Shown: positions 18,802 to 28,178, counted from the stretch's first letter. The stretch is DNA of 42,058 nucleotides from Leptospira alexanderi serovar Manhao 3 str. L 60 (GCF_000243815.2 NZ_AHMT02000020.1:47501-89558); one strand, 5' to 3'. Translations and numbers: made by a program. Notes: a model not told the origin generated them from the sequence alone.

Positions 18802-19671
18802 ATGACAGAGATACAGATTGAATTTCCGGAAAGGTATCATTTTTCAACAGAGCTTTCCATACGTAAGACAGATCTTGCTCTGGATATTCACGTGTCTTTC
18901 GCGTCCATTCTTGATATCGTGATGGAAGCGCATCTTCAGTTCTTTCAATATCTCGGTTTTTCCGTCACCGATATTTACGGAAAGAGTATTATATTCGCGA
19001 ATGCTGGAATTCTCTATCAAGGGGAATTACTCTATAACGATCAAGTTAAGATCGATGTCGTATTGGACAATCTACAAGAAAAAGCTTTCGATCTTACGTT
19101 TCGTCTGTCCAAGGATCAAAGAAGAGAGAAGGTCGCACTCGTAAAAATCCGGGTTTTGTTTTTTGACTATTCTATTCGTAAAGTAGTGCCTGTCCCCGAG
19201 GGTTTTAGAAAAATTTTTACCGAAGAAAAAATTCCTTCTTATTCTTCTCCTCCGGTAGGTATTCAGGAAAAAACCTCATCGAAAAGTGCGACTCAGATTT
19301 GGAAATTTGATAAACTGGAAGTATTGCGTCTTGCTCATGGCCTAATTTTAAAATTATACGCACTTGGAAATAAAACGGATATATCTAGAATCAAAGAGCA
19401 TGGATCTCTTCTCGAACATATCCGCTCGATCTCAATCCTTTTACCTGTTCGAATTGCCGGGGCTTGGGGAAGTAGAATTCTCTCGGAAAAGATCAAAAAT
19501 ATTTTAAAAGCGAAGGTGCATCTTGAGGAGCTTAGGTACCTTTTGATTCTTGTCCAGGATTTAAGGATCTATTCCATCGAAAGGGAATTATCCGATCTGG
19601 AAATCATCAACGGACATCTAAAAAAATATCTTGTCCGAGTCCGAAACGGAAAGACGAGAAAACTGATCTAA
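18802..19671 (+). CDS. Hotdog thioesterase-like domain fused to a four-helix-bundle (23S IVP/S23-like) domain
   Basis: A 289-residue two-domain protein. Residues about 14-150 match a 4-hydroxybenzoyl-CoA thioesterase-like hotdog: a catalytic-loop-like LDIHVSFASILDIVMEAHLQ (Asp28, His30), the long helix, then strands such as IIFANAGILYQGELLYNDQV. Residues about 165-285 match the all-helical family first known from proteins encoded in 23S rRNA intervening sequences: FDKLEVLRLAHGLILKLYAL, then SLLEHIRSISILLPVRIAGAWG, then AKVHLEELRYLLILVQDL. A proline- and serine-rich linker joins them. The first domain suggests acyl-CoA or acyl-ACP binding or hydrolysis; the second usually makes oligomers and may bind nucleic acid. 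It stands alone, 216 bases before the SDR gene. Confidence 0.75.
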   Translation: MTEIQIEFPERYHFSTELSIRKTDLALDIHVSFASILDIVMEAHLQFFQYLGFSVTDIYGKSIIFANAGILYQGELLYNDQVKIDVVLDNLQEKAFDLTFRLSKDQRREKVALVKIRVLFFDYSIRKVVPVPEGFRKIFTEEKIPSYSSPPVGIQEKTSSKSATQIWKFDKLEVLRLAHGLILKLYALGNKTDISRIKEHGSLLEHIRSISILLPVRIAGAWGSRILSEKIKNILKAKVHLEELRYLLILVQDLRIYSIERELSDLEIINGHLKKYLVRVRNGKTRKLI

Positions 19672-19840
19672 AGTCGAGTTCTGATTTGGATTCTTGTTTT
19701 GGCGGAATTTTTTTTCGGTTATTTCGATATGTCTCTTTTCTAAGAATGAGGGCTTAAAGCGGAATCATCTCGAAATACGAGTGGTGCCGAGACGCGAAGA
19801 TACGAGAAAATCTGATTTTCGGATTAGTTTGGAAAAAAAT

Positions 19841-19871
19841 TTTACAATAAATTCTAAAATTCTAATATAAT
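19841..19871 (+). promoter_or_regulatory. Candidate sigma-70 promoter for the SDR gene
   Basis: A perfect TATAAT (19866-19871) lies 16 bases before the SDR start codon, with TTTACA (19841-19846) 19 bases upstream. The spacer is longer than ideal and the leader would be very short, so this is tentative. Confidence 0.3.
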
Positions 19872-19887
19872 ATTCGGAGAAAGTACC

Positions 19888-20646
19888 ATGAAAGACAAAG
19901 TCGCCGTGGTGACCGGAGGAAGCACCGGAATCGGGAAAGCCGTCGTAAGCGAGTTCGTTTCGAAAGGTGTCAAAGTTGTATTTTGCGGCCGTAGATTAGA
20001 TGAAGGAAAAAAGCTGGAATCCGCAATTTGTTCTCAAGGCGGAGAAGTGTATTTCGTAGTTTGCGATGTGACTTCCGGAGAGCAGGTTCAAAAGGTGATC
20101 GATACCGCTTTGGAAAAATTCGGAAGACTGGACTTTGGGATCAACAATGCGGGAATCATGGGACTCAATCATCCCCTGCATGAGTATCCTGAAAATATTT
20201 GGGATAGTGTGGTGAACGTGAATCTCAAAGGGACGTGGCTTTCGATGAAATACCAGATTCCCGAAATGATTAAGATCGGAGGAGGGGCAATCGTAAATGT
20301 TTCTTCTATATCTGGAATTAACGGGGTTGTCGGAATCAATCCTTATGCCGCGGCAAAACACGGAGTTATCGGACTTACGAAAAGTGCGGCCTTGGAATAT
20401 GCAAAAAAGAATATTCGGGTCAACGCGATTTGTCCGGGTGCGGTAAAGACTGAAATTTTAGACGAGCTTTTTCATCTCGCAAAAGATCCGGCGGAAGCGG
20501 AAAGACAACTCGTAAAATTACACCCGATTCATCGGATCGCCTCTCCGGAAGAAATTGCAAAGACTGTGGTCTGGCTTTGCAGCGAGGATTCTTCCTTTAT
20601 CACGGGAACTGCAATTCCGGTCGACGGTGGATATTCGGCAAAATGA
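19888..20646 (+). CDS. Short-chain dehydrogenase/reductase (FabG-like SDR)
   Basis: A 252-residue classical SDR. The cofactor motif is TGGSTGIG near residue 9, the NNAG motif is in FGINNAGIMG, and the catalytic set is Ser in IVNVSSISG, Tyr and Lys in PYAAAKHG, all present. The C-terminus has the usual SSFITGTAIPVDGGYSAK. Family members use NAD(P)H to reduce or oxidise a carbonyl or alcohol, and many act as 3-oxoacyl reductases. The substrate is not fixed by sequence. ATG at 19888 follows GGAGAAAG at good spacing. With ketosynthases and a hotdog protein nearby, a role in fatty acyl or beta-ketoacyl reduction is plausible but inferred. Confidence 0.88.
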   Translation: MKDKVAVVTGGSTGIGKAVVSEFVSKGVKVVFCGRRLDEGKKLESAICSQGGEVYFVVCDVTSGEQVQKVIDTALEKFGRLDFGINNAGIMGLNHPLHEYPENIWDSVVNVNLKGTWLSMKYQIPEMIKIGGGAIVNVSSISGINGVVGINPYAAAKHGVIGLTKSAALEYAKKNIRVNAICPGAVKTEILDELFHLAKDPAEAERQLVKLHPIHRIASPEEIAKTVVWLCSEDSSFITGTAIPVDGGYSAK

Positions 20647-20818
20647 AAATTCTCCAAAAAAATCTTTGGGTGGGATGTTTTAAAATGAAAATAAGGATGA
20701 GGTCACTGGTTTACCTTAAAAAAATCATTTAACGAAAATTTCTTCTTGAAGTTCCTTATTGATGACACATATTTGTAATAGAATTTTGGAAATTATTTCA
20801 ATTTAGCAGTATTTCTCC

Positions 20819-21637
20819 ATGATTATCAACTACTTTGGAATTACGGAAAAAGGGAATTTTCGCTCGCACAATGAGGATTCTATGTACGCATCCGGAGAAA
20901 TTGTGGCCGGAAACGTTTCGGGTTCTTTTTCTTCTTCCGGAATTCGAGATTCTGCGACGACTCCTCTGATTCTTGCCCTTGCGGATGGGATGGGTGGACA
21001 TATTTCCGGAGAAGTTGCAAGTCGTATGACACTTGAAAAGCTCGCATGGACGGAAAGGGCCGTTCAACCTTTGGAAGAATTGCCACGTGCCGGTTGGCAA
21101 AGTTTATTCAGTATCATCAATCATGAAATCAATGATCATGCCAAAGCGACCGGAAAGCTGGGAATGGGAGCCACGTTAGTCGGCATCTTGTTTGGAAAAA
21201 GAAAGGTCCTTGTCTTTAATATGGGAGACAGTAGGGCTTATCATTTTTCTTCCAAAGGAATCCATAAAATTACGGTCGATCATTCTTTTGCGGGTACTAT
21301 CAAAGGAAACCAGATCTCTAGGAGTTATATCACGAGCTGTATCGGAGGGGGGACTACGGATCTTCAGATGGATCTTTTCGACATCACGAGTTCGCTCAAC
21401 ACAGGGGATCGAATTTTGCTTTGTACGGACGGGTTGACGGACGTCATCAAAATAGATGATTTGGAAGAAATCTTAAAAAACTCGTCTAACGTAAAAGAGG
21501 CCTGTTATCATCTTTTGGAAGAGGCGAACCTAAGGATGACGAAGGACAATACTTCTATAATTGTGATCGAAGTTCAGGGAATGATGTTTGCCCGTTCCGA
21601 ACCTCGAAAACTTACCCCAAGCGAAAAAAAACGGTAA
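20819..21637 (+). CDS. PP2C-family Ser/Thr protein phosphatase
   Basis: A 272-residue soluble PPM phosphatase of the Stp1/PrpC type. Motifs in order are GNFRSHNEDSMY, LALADGMGGHISGE, MGATLVGILF, NMGDSRAYHF, LLCTDGLTD and TKDNTSIIVIEV, so the metal-binding aspartates are complete. A serine-rich insertion of about 25 residues separates the first two motifs. No transmembrane or sensory domain is present. Its last 26 bases overlap the end of the convergent SiaB-type kinase gene, so a kinase and a phosphatase sit tail to tail. Whether they share a target is inference. No strong ribosome binding site precedes the ATG. Confidence 0.88.
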   Translation: MIINYFGITEKGNFRSHNEDSMYASGEIVAGNVSGSFSSSGIRDSATTPLILALADGMGGHISGEVASRMTLEKLAWTERAVQPLEELPRAGWQSLFSIINHEINDHAKATGKLGMGATLVGILFGKRKVLVFNMGDSRAYHFSSKGIHKITVDHSFAGTIKGNQISRSYITSCIGGGTTDLQMDLFDITSSLNTGDRILLCTDGLTDVIKIDDLEEILKNSSNVKEACYHLLEEANLRMTKDNTSIIVIEVQGMMFARSEPRKLTPSEKKR

Positions 21638-22139
21638 GGGTAAAGAAGAAGTTTCCGTTCGGAGTTTTTTCGAAAGAGGAGCGAAACGGAAAATCAGATT
21701 TTCTTAATATTTCCAAAAAACCCAAACCGGCACCTTTGCTGTACTTAGGTCTTTCTCCCTTGATTTTCTCCAGATACAATTCCTTTACTTCTGCTTCCGT
21801 AAGGGATAAAAGGTGATCCAATTTCGTTTGTAAGGAAGACGCGGTTTCTGAACTCAAAAAATTTGCGGTAGAGAGCTTTAAAATATGATCTTTTTCTTTA
21901 ACTAAGATCAAACCGACTCCGTAACCTCCTTCTTTTTCCAAAGAATAGTGACTTACGTTCTGAACCATTTCCACAAACACATTTAGGATCTTGTTCTTCC
22001 GTTTTTCGTTTGCAATTCTACTCTTAAGTATTTGTGTAAGATCCCCTAAGATTTCATGTGTCACTACGCCCTGGTAATAGAGAACCGATCTTAGCTTTTT
22101 TAAATAATCGTATTGTTTATACAATTTGTCGAATCTCAT
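21612..22139 (-). CDS. Second SiaB-family protein kinase
   Basis: A 175-residue single-domain HATPase-fold kinase, paralogous to the gene at 9597-10151. The N-box is FVEMVQNVSHYS and the ATP lid is SKGAGLGFLEILRKS. ATG at 22139 is chosen because AAGGA lies at good spacing; an earlier in-frame start would overlap most of the end of the ketosynthase and add residues unlike the family. That AAGGA overlaps the TAA stop of the ketosynthase gene 10 bases upstream, so the two are likely translationally coupled. No SiaC gene is adjacent. It may act on the SiaC at 9220-9594 or on a distant one. Its end overlaps the PP2C gene by 26 bases on the opposite strand. Confidence 0.85.
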   Translation of the reverse strand: MRFDKLYKQYDYLKKLRSVLYYQGVVTHEILGDLTQILKSRIANEKRKNKILNVFVEMVQNVSHYSLEKEGGYGVGLILVKEKDHILKLSTANFLSSETASSLQTKLDHLLSLTEAEVKELYLEKIKGERPKYSKGAGLGFLEILRKSDFPFRSSFEKTPNGNFFFTLTVFFRLG

Positions 22140-22149
22140 TTTGTTTTCC

Positions 22150-23441
22150 TTAAAGAAGATCCGGCGGTGCGGCGAGACTAACAAAGGAAGATTGACTTCC
22201 AATTGCAAAGGCCATCGAAATCGCATTTCTAAGCCGAGTCTTTCTTGCACCTTCGGTGATATGATCGTGATCGCATTCCGGGTCCACCTCCTTGAGGTTG
22301 ATTGTTGGACAAAGGATTTGTTTTTTTAGCATTAGAGCGGTTGCGGCGACATTGATGATTCCCGCCGCTCCGAACGTATGACCGAAAATTGGTTTGATGG
22401 AACCGAGAGGAGCCCATTTACTTCGAGAGAGTCCGTTGTATAAAATATTGAGCGCGCGACTTTCGGCCATATCGTTGTTGATTGTCGCGGTTCCGTGTCC
22501 GCAGAAATAATCAATATCTTCGAGTTTGAGTCCGCTGATTCTCAAAAGTCGGCTTAAACCGACCGCAGCTTTTTTACCAGTTAGATCCATTCTCATTGCG
22601 TGGTCTGCCTCGTTGTAACTGTAGGTTCCTAAAACTTCCGCGTAAATTTTCGCACCTCTGGCGAGGGCATGATCCATTCTTTCCAAACAGAGAACGGCCG
22701 CTCCTTCTCCTAGAATAAAACCGTCTCGATTGCGATCGTAGGGTTTGATTGCGGACTTTGGATTGTTTTCTTCGGAAGACATGACCGAACTCGCAGGATC
22801 AGAATACATCATTATCAGAGGTTTTAGGAGAGGAAACTCGTGACCTCCCGCATACATCACTTCTGCTCTTCCCTTTCGAATCGCTTGATAACAAAGACTG
22901 ATCGCGTGATGTCCACCGACGCAAGCGGCGGTGATCGTAGTCACAAATCCTTGAATGTTTGCGTAGATTGCGGTAAGGTTGGTAGGATTGGAAGCCATCG
23001 AAGTGAGAACGGAATAACGATCGAAGATATTTAGGTTTTTTCTTTGTGGTAGAGTTTCCAAGCGTGTTCCCACCAGGCAAGAGAGGATCTCGAAGAAGAA
23101 TCGATAAAACCTACTTTGGACGGATCTACGGAGTCCTTTTCTAATTTTGCGTCTTTTCGAGCTTCCGCCATCGCGGACATAATCGCGAATGTTTCCCGGT
23201 TGTAACGTTTTGCGTATTTTTCTTCCAAATCAGGTAGGAATTTTTTCCAGTTGAAGTCGTTCATCTCCGCCGCAACTTTTACGGTCATGTCGTCGGTTTG
23301 AAACCGGGTGATTTTATCTATCTGCGAATTCCCTTCGGAAAGATTTTTCCAAAACATATCCACAGAATACGTATTCGGAAGAATGATTCCGATTCCAGTA
23401 ATAGCAACTCTTGAATTATGATTGGTGTTTGTTTTATCCAT
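22150..23441 (-). pseudogene. Beta-ketoacyl-ACP synthase (KAS I/II, FabF-like), one-base frameshift
   Basis: Two frames encode one ketosynthase. The first starts at ATG 23441 (RVAITGIGIILPNTYSVDMF) and runs to WKLYHKEKT then a stop. The second resumes NLNIFDRYSVLTSM and carries the whole active site: Cys in TTITAACVGGHHA, His in CGHGTATINND, and Lys plus His in SIKPIFGHTFGAAG. Adding one A (coding strand) to the A6 run at 23036-23041 restores a 430-residue enzyme, near the usual 410. The catalytic triad is intact. It would condense acyl groups with malonyl-ACP in the cytosol; the chain product is unknown. The break may be a homopolymer error. It heads a two-gene unit with the second SiaB kinase. 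Confidence 0.85.
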
Positions 23442-24137
23442 ACTTTTTGATTTTACTGCTTGTCCTAAAATTCAGATTTTCTATCGCCACGAATACCTCA
23501 AGTTACAAGATCTTCCATCCCATGGAGATCAGTATTTACTGAATCGTTCTTGGAATGATTTCTTATATTTCTGGAAACTAAGAGCAAATAACGTATACTT
23601 TTCTTTTGATCCTTCCTATAAGCGAATTTTAATCTTCTTACGAATATACATTCCTTTCTTTCTAAAAAGTCACGTCCTGAAAAAAAGTAGTATTCGGGCA
23701 TTAAGTTTCTCTAATATGAAGCGGGGAGTCGGTTTTTACGGAAATCGAAAGAACGGTTCACCCGAAATTGAGAGTCTTTTAATGAACTCCGAATACTGTT
23801 TTTAATTCGATTTAGAAGATAGTTTTAAGTAAGAGATTGGACGATAAAAATCAAATCAAAAAAACGAAACGGATTGTTTTTGCATTTTTTTCCGTCTCGA
23901 TCCTGGAAATCGGATGGAAACTATGGTTCTTTGACTGAAGAATCCAAGAATATTCTAAAATTCGATTCTTTTCTTTTGAATAAATATTTCTCGAGTAATT
24001 TTCGCTAACCAAAATCCGCCTCATGGAAGTGCGTTTGGTTTGAAATAAGTGTAATAAAAAAAGTTACAAAATGATTGACAAGTAATAGAGGCTCGGAAGA
24101 CTGGGAGCGTTTTGGGCTAAGAAGCCGGGAGAACGTT
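23442..24137. other. Intergenic region, 696 bases, no supported gene
   Basis: This AT-rich stretch lies between the divergent ketosynthase and DUF5939 cyclase genes. Open frames here (for example 23422-23805 plus, 127 codons) have no recognisable domain, overlap the ketosynthase start and look accidental. A TTGACA occurs at 24075-24080 but has no good -10 partner. It could hold promoters for both neighbours. Confidence 0.5.
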
Positions 24138-25610
24138 ATGTGGAATGAAACCCTTTTCGAACAAAAGAAGAAATCTTTGGAAGGATTTGGAGTTTTGTCG
24201 AAAAAATCCATTGCTCAATTTATGGAAAACATAAAGGTTCTGGACGAATGGCAGCTTCATCGGATCAATCCGATTCGTTTTGCAAAGCAGAATGATTTTG
24301 AAATAGGAGAGACACTTGATCTTTTCCTTCATTCCGCAAAGATCGGTTTTCTTGATTTTGCATACAACATGATTTGTCCCGCTTGTGGAGGTGTCGCCGC
24401 TTCTCACACGTCTCTAGATCAAATCGAGGAAAAAAGTTTTCATTGTTATATTTGTAACATCGACGTGCCAACTACTTTGGATGATCAGGTGGAAGTCAGT
24501 TTTTCGGTAAATCCGTCTCTTAAGAAACAATCTCTGAATCCTTTGGCGGATGTAGAAGCGTATCTCAGATATCATATTTCCGCCAACTTTCGCAAGTCCA
24601 AAGAGCTTCTTAATTTCATTTTTTCGAATATTCAAGATTTGATCGTTATGGAACCGGGTGCGACAAAACAAATTCGTTTGGATGCGATAAATGTTCCCGT
24701 GTATCAATTCAGTTCTGTGGAAAATAACTCGGCCGTCTTTTTGTATTTTGATTCTAAGGAAATCACAAAGGATAGGATCATCGATCTCAGTCTTCTTTCT
24801 ACCGGATTTACTCCTGTGGAATTGCATCTTTCACCGGGAGAATACGAGGTTAAGGTTTCTAATCGGACGATCGCGACCTCCGGCTTTTTAATCATTAAAC
24901 CGAACTTGAAAAGAATCCTGGAAATTATTGAGAAACATCCGACAGTGATCGAATCGTTTCTAACCGCGAAGATGCTTTTGAACAATCAAACCTTCCGGGA
25001 ATTATTTCGCGTTCAACAATTAAGCAGTCAATTGAATTTAAACGTAAAAAGTCTTACGATCCTTTTTACGGATTTGAGAGGCTCGACCGAAATGTACGAT
25101 AAAGCGGGAGATATCCTTGCGTATCGATTGGTTCAGGAACATTTCCGTTTACTCGCCGAAACCGTAAAGAAATTCAACGGCGCTATCGTGAAAACGATGG
25201 GGGACGCGATTATGGCGACTTTTTCTAGTCCGCTCGAAGGATTATTTGCTTCATTAGAAATGATGTTTCGTATCGATCGGATGAACGAGGAATTTAAGGA
25301 ACACGGACATGAGATCGGTTTGAAAGTCGGTTTAAATGAAGGCCCTGCTCTTGCCGTCGTCAACGACGAAAGGCTCGATTACTTCGGTCAAAGCGTTAAC
25401 ATTGCGGCAAGAGTGCAAGCGCTCGCATCTGCGGGAGAAATCTGGGTGACTGAGCCGATTCTTTCCAGCCCTGGAATTCAGGAAGAATTAAATCTGAAAG
25501 GATATGAATCCGAAAGACACGAGGCTTTTCTTAAAGGAGTAGGTCAAAAAGCCACCGTTCACAAATTGTTCAAGAACGAAGAACAAAGGGCGTTTGTAGG
25601 ATCGGTTTAA
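24138..25610 (+). CDS. DUF5939-type adenylate/guanylate cyclase with zinc ribbon
   Basis: A 490-residue soluble class III cyclase. The N-terminal 300 residues resemble the DUF5939 region. They include a four-cysteine zinc-ribbon-like motif, CPAC near residue 80 and CYIC near 102, and a small beta domain (LHLSPGEYEVKVSNRTIATSG). The cyclase domain starts near residue 300 with the metal aspartates in LFTDLRGSTE and KTMGDAIMATF. Base-selection Lys and Asp (VKTMGD and LDYFGQSVN) and Arg (NIAARVQ) are present, so it should be active, probably on ATP. The ATG at 24138 follows GGGAG at good spacing; a TTG at 24075 would add 21 residues without support. It converges on the histidine kinase gene. Confidence 0.87.
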   Translation: MWNETLFEQKKKSLEGFGVLSKKSIAQFMENIKVLDEWQLHRINPIRFAKQNDFEIGETLDLFLHSAKIGFLDFAYNMICPACGGVAASHTSLDQIEEKSFHCYICNIDVPTTLDDQVEVSFSVNPSLKKQSLNPLADVEAYLRYHISANFRKSKELLNFIFSNIQDLIVMEPGATKQIRLDAINVPVYQFSSVENNSAVFLYFDSKEITKDRIIDLSLLSTGFTPVELHLSPGEYEVKVSNRTIATSGFLIIKPNLKRILEIIEKHPTVIESFLTAKMLLNNQTFRELFRVQQLSSQLNLNVKSLTILFTDLRGSTEMYDKAGDILAYRLVQEHFRLLAETVKKFNGAIVKTMGDAIMATFSSPLEGLFASLEMMFRIDRMNEEFKEHGHEIGLKVGLNEGPALAVVNDERLDYFGQSVNIAARVQALASAGEIWVTEPILSSPGIQEELNLKGYESERHEAFLKGVGQKATVHKLFKNEEQRAFVGSV

Positions 25611-25774
25611 ATTTTTCGAAATAAATTCAAGAATTTGAATGTGTTTCATTAAAGAATTCGTGCCCGAGTTTATTTTCTATGTCAGCGAAATCAAAATGAT
25701 CGACTCTTCGTCCACGTCGGGAATTATATTCGTTTTGTTTTCTAGTTCCAATTCGACATTCTCCACTTTGCACG

Positions 25775-27619
25775 TTATACGGCTTGGAGCCATACGCTGA
25801 ATTTGGTTCGACCGGGAGCGGTTTGGAACTCGATTTTTCCCCCGAAACTATCGATTATTTTTTTACAAATGTCGAGTCCGAGTCCCATTCCTTCCCCGTG
25901 TTTTTTTGTGGTGAAAAAGGGATCGAAAATTTTGTCTTGAATCGTTTCTGGGATTCCTGTTCCGGAATCCGTCCAGGAAACCACAACCCAAGAGTCCTCT
26001 TCTCTCGTCTCGATTTCTATCTTCCCTTTGTAGTTCATGGATTGAAGGGCGTTGTTGAGAAGATTGATCCAGACTTGATTCAATTTGTCCGCCTCTCCCA
26101 AACATCGTTTTTCGGTTTTGTAATTTTTTACGATTTCGACTTCATAGGTAATTTTATTATGATATAATATTAGAATGTTCTCAATTTCCATCTGAACGTC
26201 GATCGCGTAAAGTTCCCCTTGGGCTCCCTCCGTTTTGGGGCGTAGATAACTTTTAAGCGCGTTTACGACTCTAGAAGCCTTGTCCGTAGCGATCCATATC
26301 ACGTTGCTTACGCGTGCGATCGTGATAAAGGAAGCCACCGCAGCGAGAATTTCGGCGATTTTTTCCGATCGTAACAAAGGAATCAACCGCTCTCCTAATT
26401 TGTGTATGCCCAGATCCGTGATCGTACGCGCGACCGAGTTCGGATTTTTAATTCCGGAATTTTCCAAATCGCGAGCCAACTCTTGACGGATTCCACGATT
26501 CGGTAAAATCGGAGATTCGGATATATGTTTCAGGCTTTCTTCCAAGATCGTATTGAAACGTTCCGAATCCTCTGGACTTAAATTTGAAAGCAGAATAGGA
26601 ACATTTTTTAATTCATTATTCACGACTTCCGATATAGATCTACAGGAAGAGGAGATCGCGCCGAGGGGAGTGTTTAATTCATGACTGATTCCGGCGGCCA
26701 ATTGACCCAAGGCGGCCAATTTTTCGGAAAGTACGAGCTGGTGCTGAGTGTCCCGAAGATTTCGCATTAATTTTTCGAGATTGCCGATCGCATTCATTAG
26801 ATCTTCGTTGGATTTTGCGAGTTCCGCCGTTCTCGTTTCCACCTTTTGTTCCAGGTTTGCATTGAGTTCCAGAATCATGGATTCGTTTTCTTTATTTCTC
26901 GTATTGTTTACGATGAATATGGTTCCGAGTCCGATCAGGATTGCTACGGTGGAAAATAAGATCATGTCGGCGCCGCTTTCGGCCTGTTTGATTGGCATGC
27001 TGATCTCGAGGATTCCCCTTACGTCTCCGATCTTCCAATCTTTTTTCGGAGATTCTGGATGAGTGTTGTGACATTGAATACAAGAAGTCTGCATTCGATC
27101 CGCAAGAGCGTATCTAACGTAAGGTATTGAATCGATTTCTTGAAACGTATAGTAGGGTATATCTGGATTTTTCTGCAAACGATTTAGTGCGTCCTTTTGA
27201 AAGTCGTCAAGGCCGCCGTATCTGTGTCGATTGGGAAACGGATATTCGCTATATAATTCTACTCGAATCCCTTCGAACTGACGTGTAAGATGTTCTCCGA
27301 ATTCTTTTACGATCGTTGCTGGAAGAGGAATACTTTTCGGAACCGTTTTGTATTTGTAAGTGACCTCCGTTCCTTCCTGTAACGCCTTATTTACTATATT
27401 ATCCGAATAATAAACCCGAAGCGCGAGCATCTGTTGTGCGACGGTTTTTACGTTTCGTATCGCGGTAGTATCTGTATTCTTTTTTTGATAATAAAGGAGA
27501 AGACTTCCTAGAAGAAGGATTAGTAAGATACAACCGAAAAGAAAAGGCAGAAGGATGCGTGTTTCTATTTTCAGAAAATTCAGATTTAATCCGAGAAAGG
27601 ACGGTTTTTTTAAATTCAT
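25775..27619 (-). CDS. DUF3365 (haem c-type) sensor histidine kinase
   Basis: A 614-residue membrane sensor kinase. Residues about 22-45 are a transmembrane helix. A periplasmic DUF3365/Tll0287-like domain follows, with a CIQCH haem c-attachment motif near residue 180 and the usual YSEYPFPNR and DFQKDALNRL segments. A second transmembrane helix lies near 220-240, then a coiled coil. The HisKA-like helix has the phospho-acceptor in AAGISHELNTPLGA near 313, and the HATPase domain near 490-614 has NLLNNALQSM, DSGTGIP and GMGLGLDICKKI. The C-x-x-C-H predicts covalent haem, so it may sense redox state or a small gas. The family is known; the signal is inference. No response regulator is adjacent. 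The ATG is at 27619. Confidence 0.9.
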   Translation of the reverse strand: MNLKKPSFLGLNLNFLKIETRILLPFLFGCILLILLLGSLLLYYQKKNTDTTAIRNVKTVAQQMLALRVYYSDNIVNKALQEGTEVTYKYKTVPKSIPLPATIVKEFGEHLTRQFEGIRVELYSEYPFPNRHRYGGLDDFQKDALNRLQKNPDIPYYTFQEIDSIPYVRYALADRMQTSCIQCHNTHPESPKKDWKIGDVRGILEISMPIKQAESGADMILFSTVAILIGLGTIFIVNNTRNKENESMILELNANLEQKVETRTAELAKSNEDLMNAIGNLEKLMRNLRDTQHQLVLSEKLAALGQLAAGISHELNTPLGAISSSCRSISEVVNNELKNVPILLSNLSPEDSERFNTILEESLKHISESPILPNRGIRQELARDLENSGIKNPNSVARTITDLGIHKLGERLIPLLRSEKIAEILAAVASFITIARVSNVIWIATDKASRVVNALKSYLRPKTEGAQGELYAIDVQMEIENILILYHNKITYEVEIVKNYKTEKRCLGEADKLNQVWINLLNNALQSMNYKGKIEIETREEDSWVVVSWTDSGTGIPETIQDKIFDPFFTTKKHGEGMGLGLDICKKIIDSFGGKIEFQTAPGRTKFSVWLQAV

Positions 27620-28178
27620 GGTTTCGCCAGATTTACTTTTACGGTTTGATTATATCGTGGTAAACATGTGCTTTCATCCAATTTATTTGTTTTAGAGTTT
27701 TTGTTAAAGGAATGGAAGGTTTGTATTGCCCGAGCCGCATCTATACAGAAGACGAATAAAATTCTAAAATGAAGTCGTACAAAGAAAGTTTAAAAAAGTG
27801 TTTCTTATGAGTATCGTAGATTGAAAGTGCCGAGTTCTTTTTCGCGATTTCGCTTCGATTTCTGACGCGTCCTAAGGATTCGGTAATCATGGGCGTATTA
27901 GACTTTCATTTATTTTTTCTTGTTTCCCTTTTCTTCATTAAAAAAGAAAACTCGCTCCAGGCAAGCCCGCTCGTTTCAAAACGAGTTGTAATCGAACTCG
28001 AAGCCTTTCAACTAAAATCGCAAAAAATTGTCTTTGGAACGGGTGGAATTTTGGTTTTCTGGTCTGTTGGAAAATCTTTGAACTATGTGCGTAATTTAGT
28101 ATATTATTTTTTTATATTTAACGTGAGCAGGGTCGTAAGAAAGTTTGGGCGAATAAGAAACTAAAGTGCAACGACTCC
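27620..28178. other. Gene-poor region upstream of the histidine kinase
   Basis: No convincing gene lies here. A 91-codon plus-strand frame (27889-28164) has no recognisable domain. A hairpin CTCGTT-TCAA-AACGAG occurs at 27970-27985. The histidine kinase promoter should lie near the left end. The region leads into the hairpin cluster at 28179-28362. Confidence 0.4.

Noticed and set aside
15567..23441. Possible polyketide or polyunsaturated lipid biosynthetic cluster
   Set aside because: Ketosynthases, an SDR and a hotdog protein are present, but no acyl carrier protein, acyltransferase or dehydratase was seen, and the genes are split over several operons.
23422..23805. 127-codon plus-strand open frame
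   Set aside because: It overlaps the start of the ketosynthase on the other strand, has no recognisable domain and no ribosome binding site.
24075..24137. TTG-started extension of the DUF5939 cyclase
   Set aside because: The ATG at 24138 has GGGAG at correct spacing, and the extension has no support.
27960..28030. tRNA-like fold
   Set aside because: A short hairpin and a GTAATCGAACTCG stretch are present, but no cloverleaf or proper T-arm could be drawn.
27889..28164. 91-codon plus-strand open frame
   Set aside because: No domain was recognised, the composition looks non-coding and it runs into the hairpin cluster.
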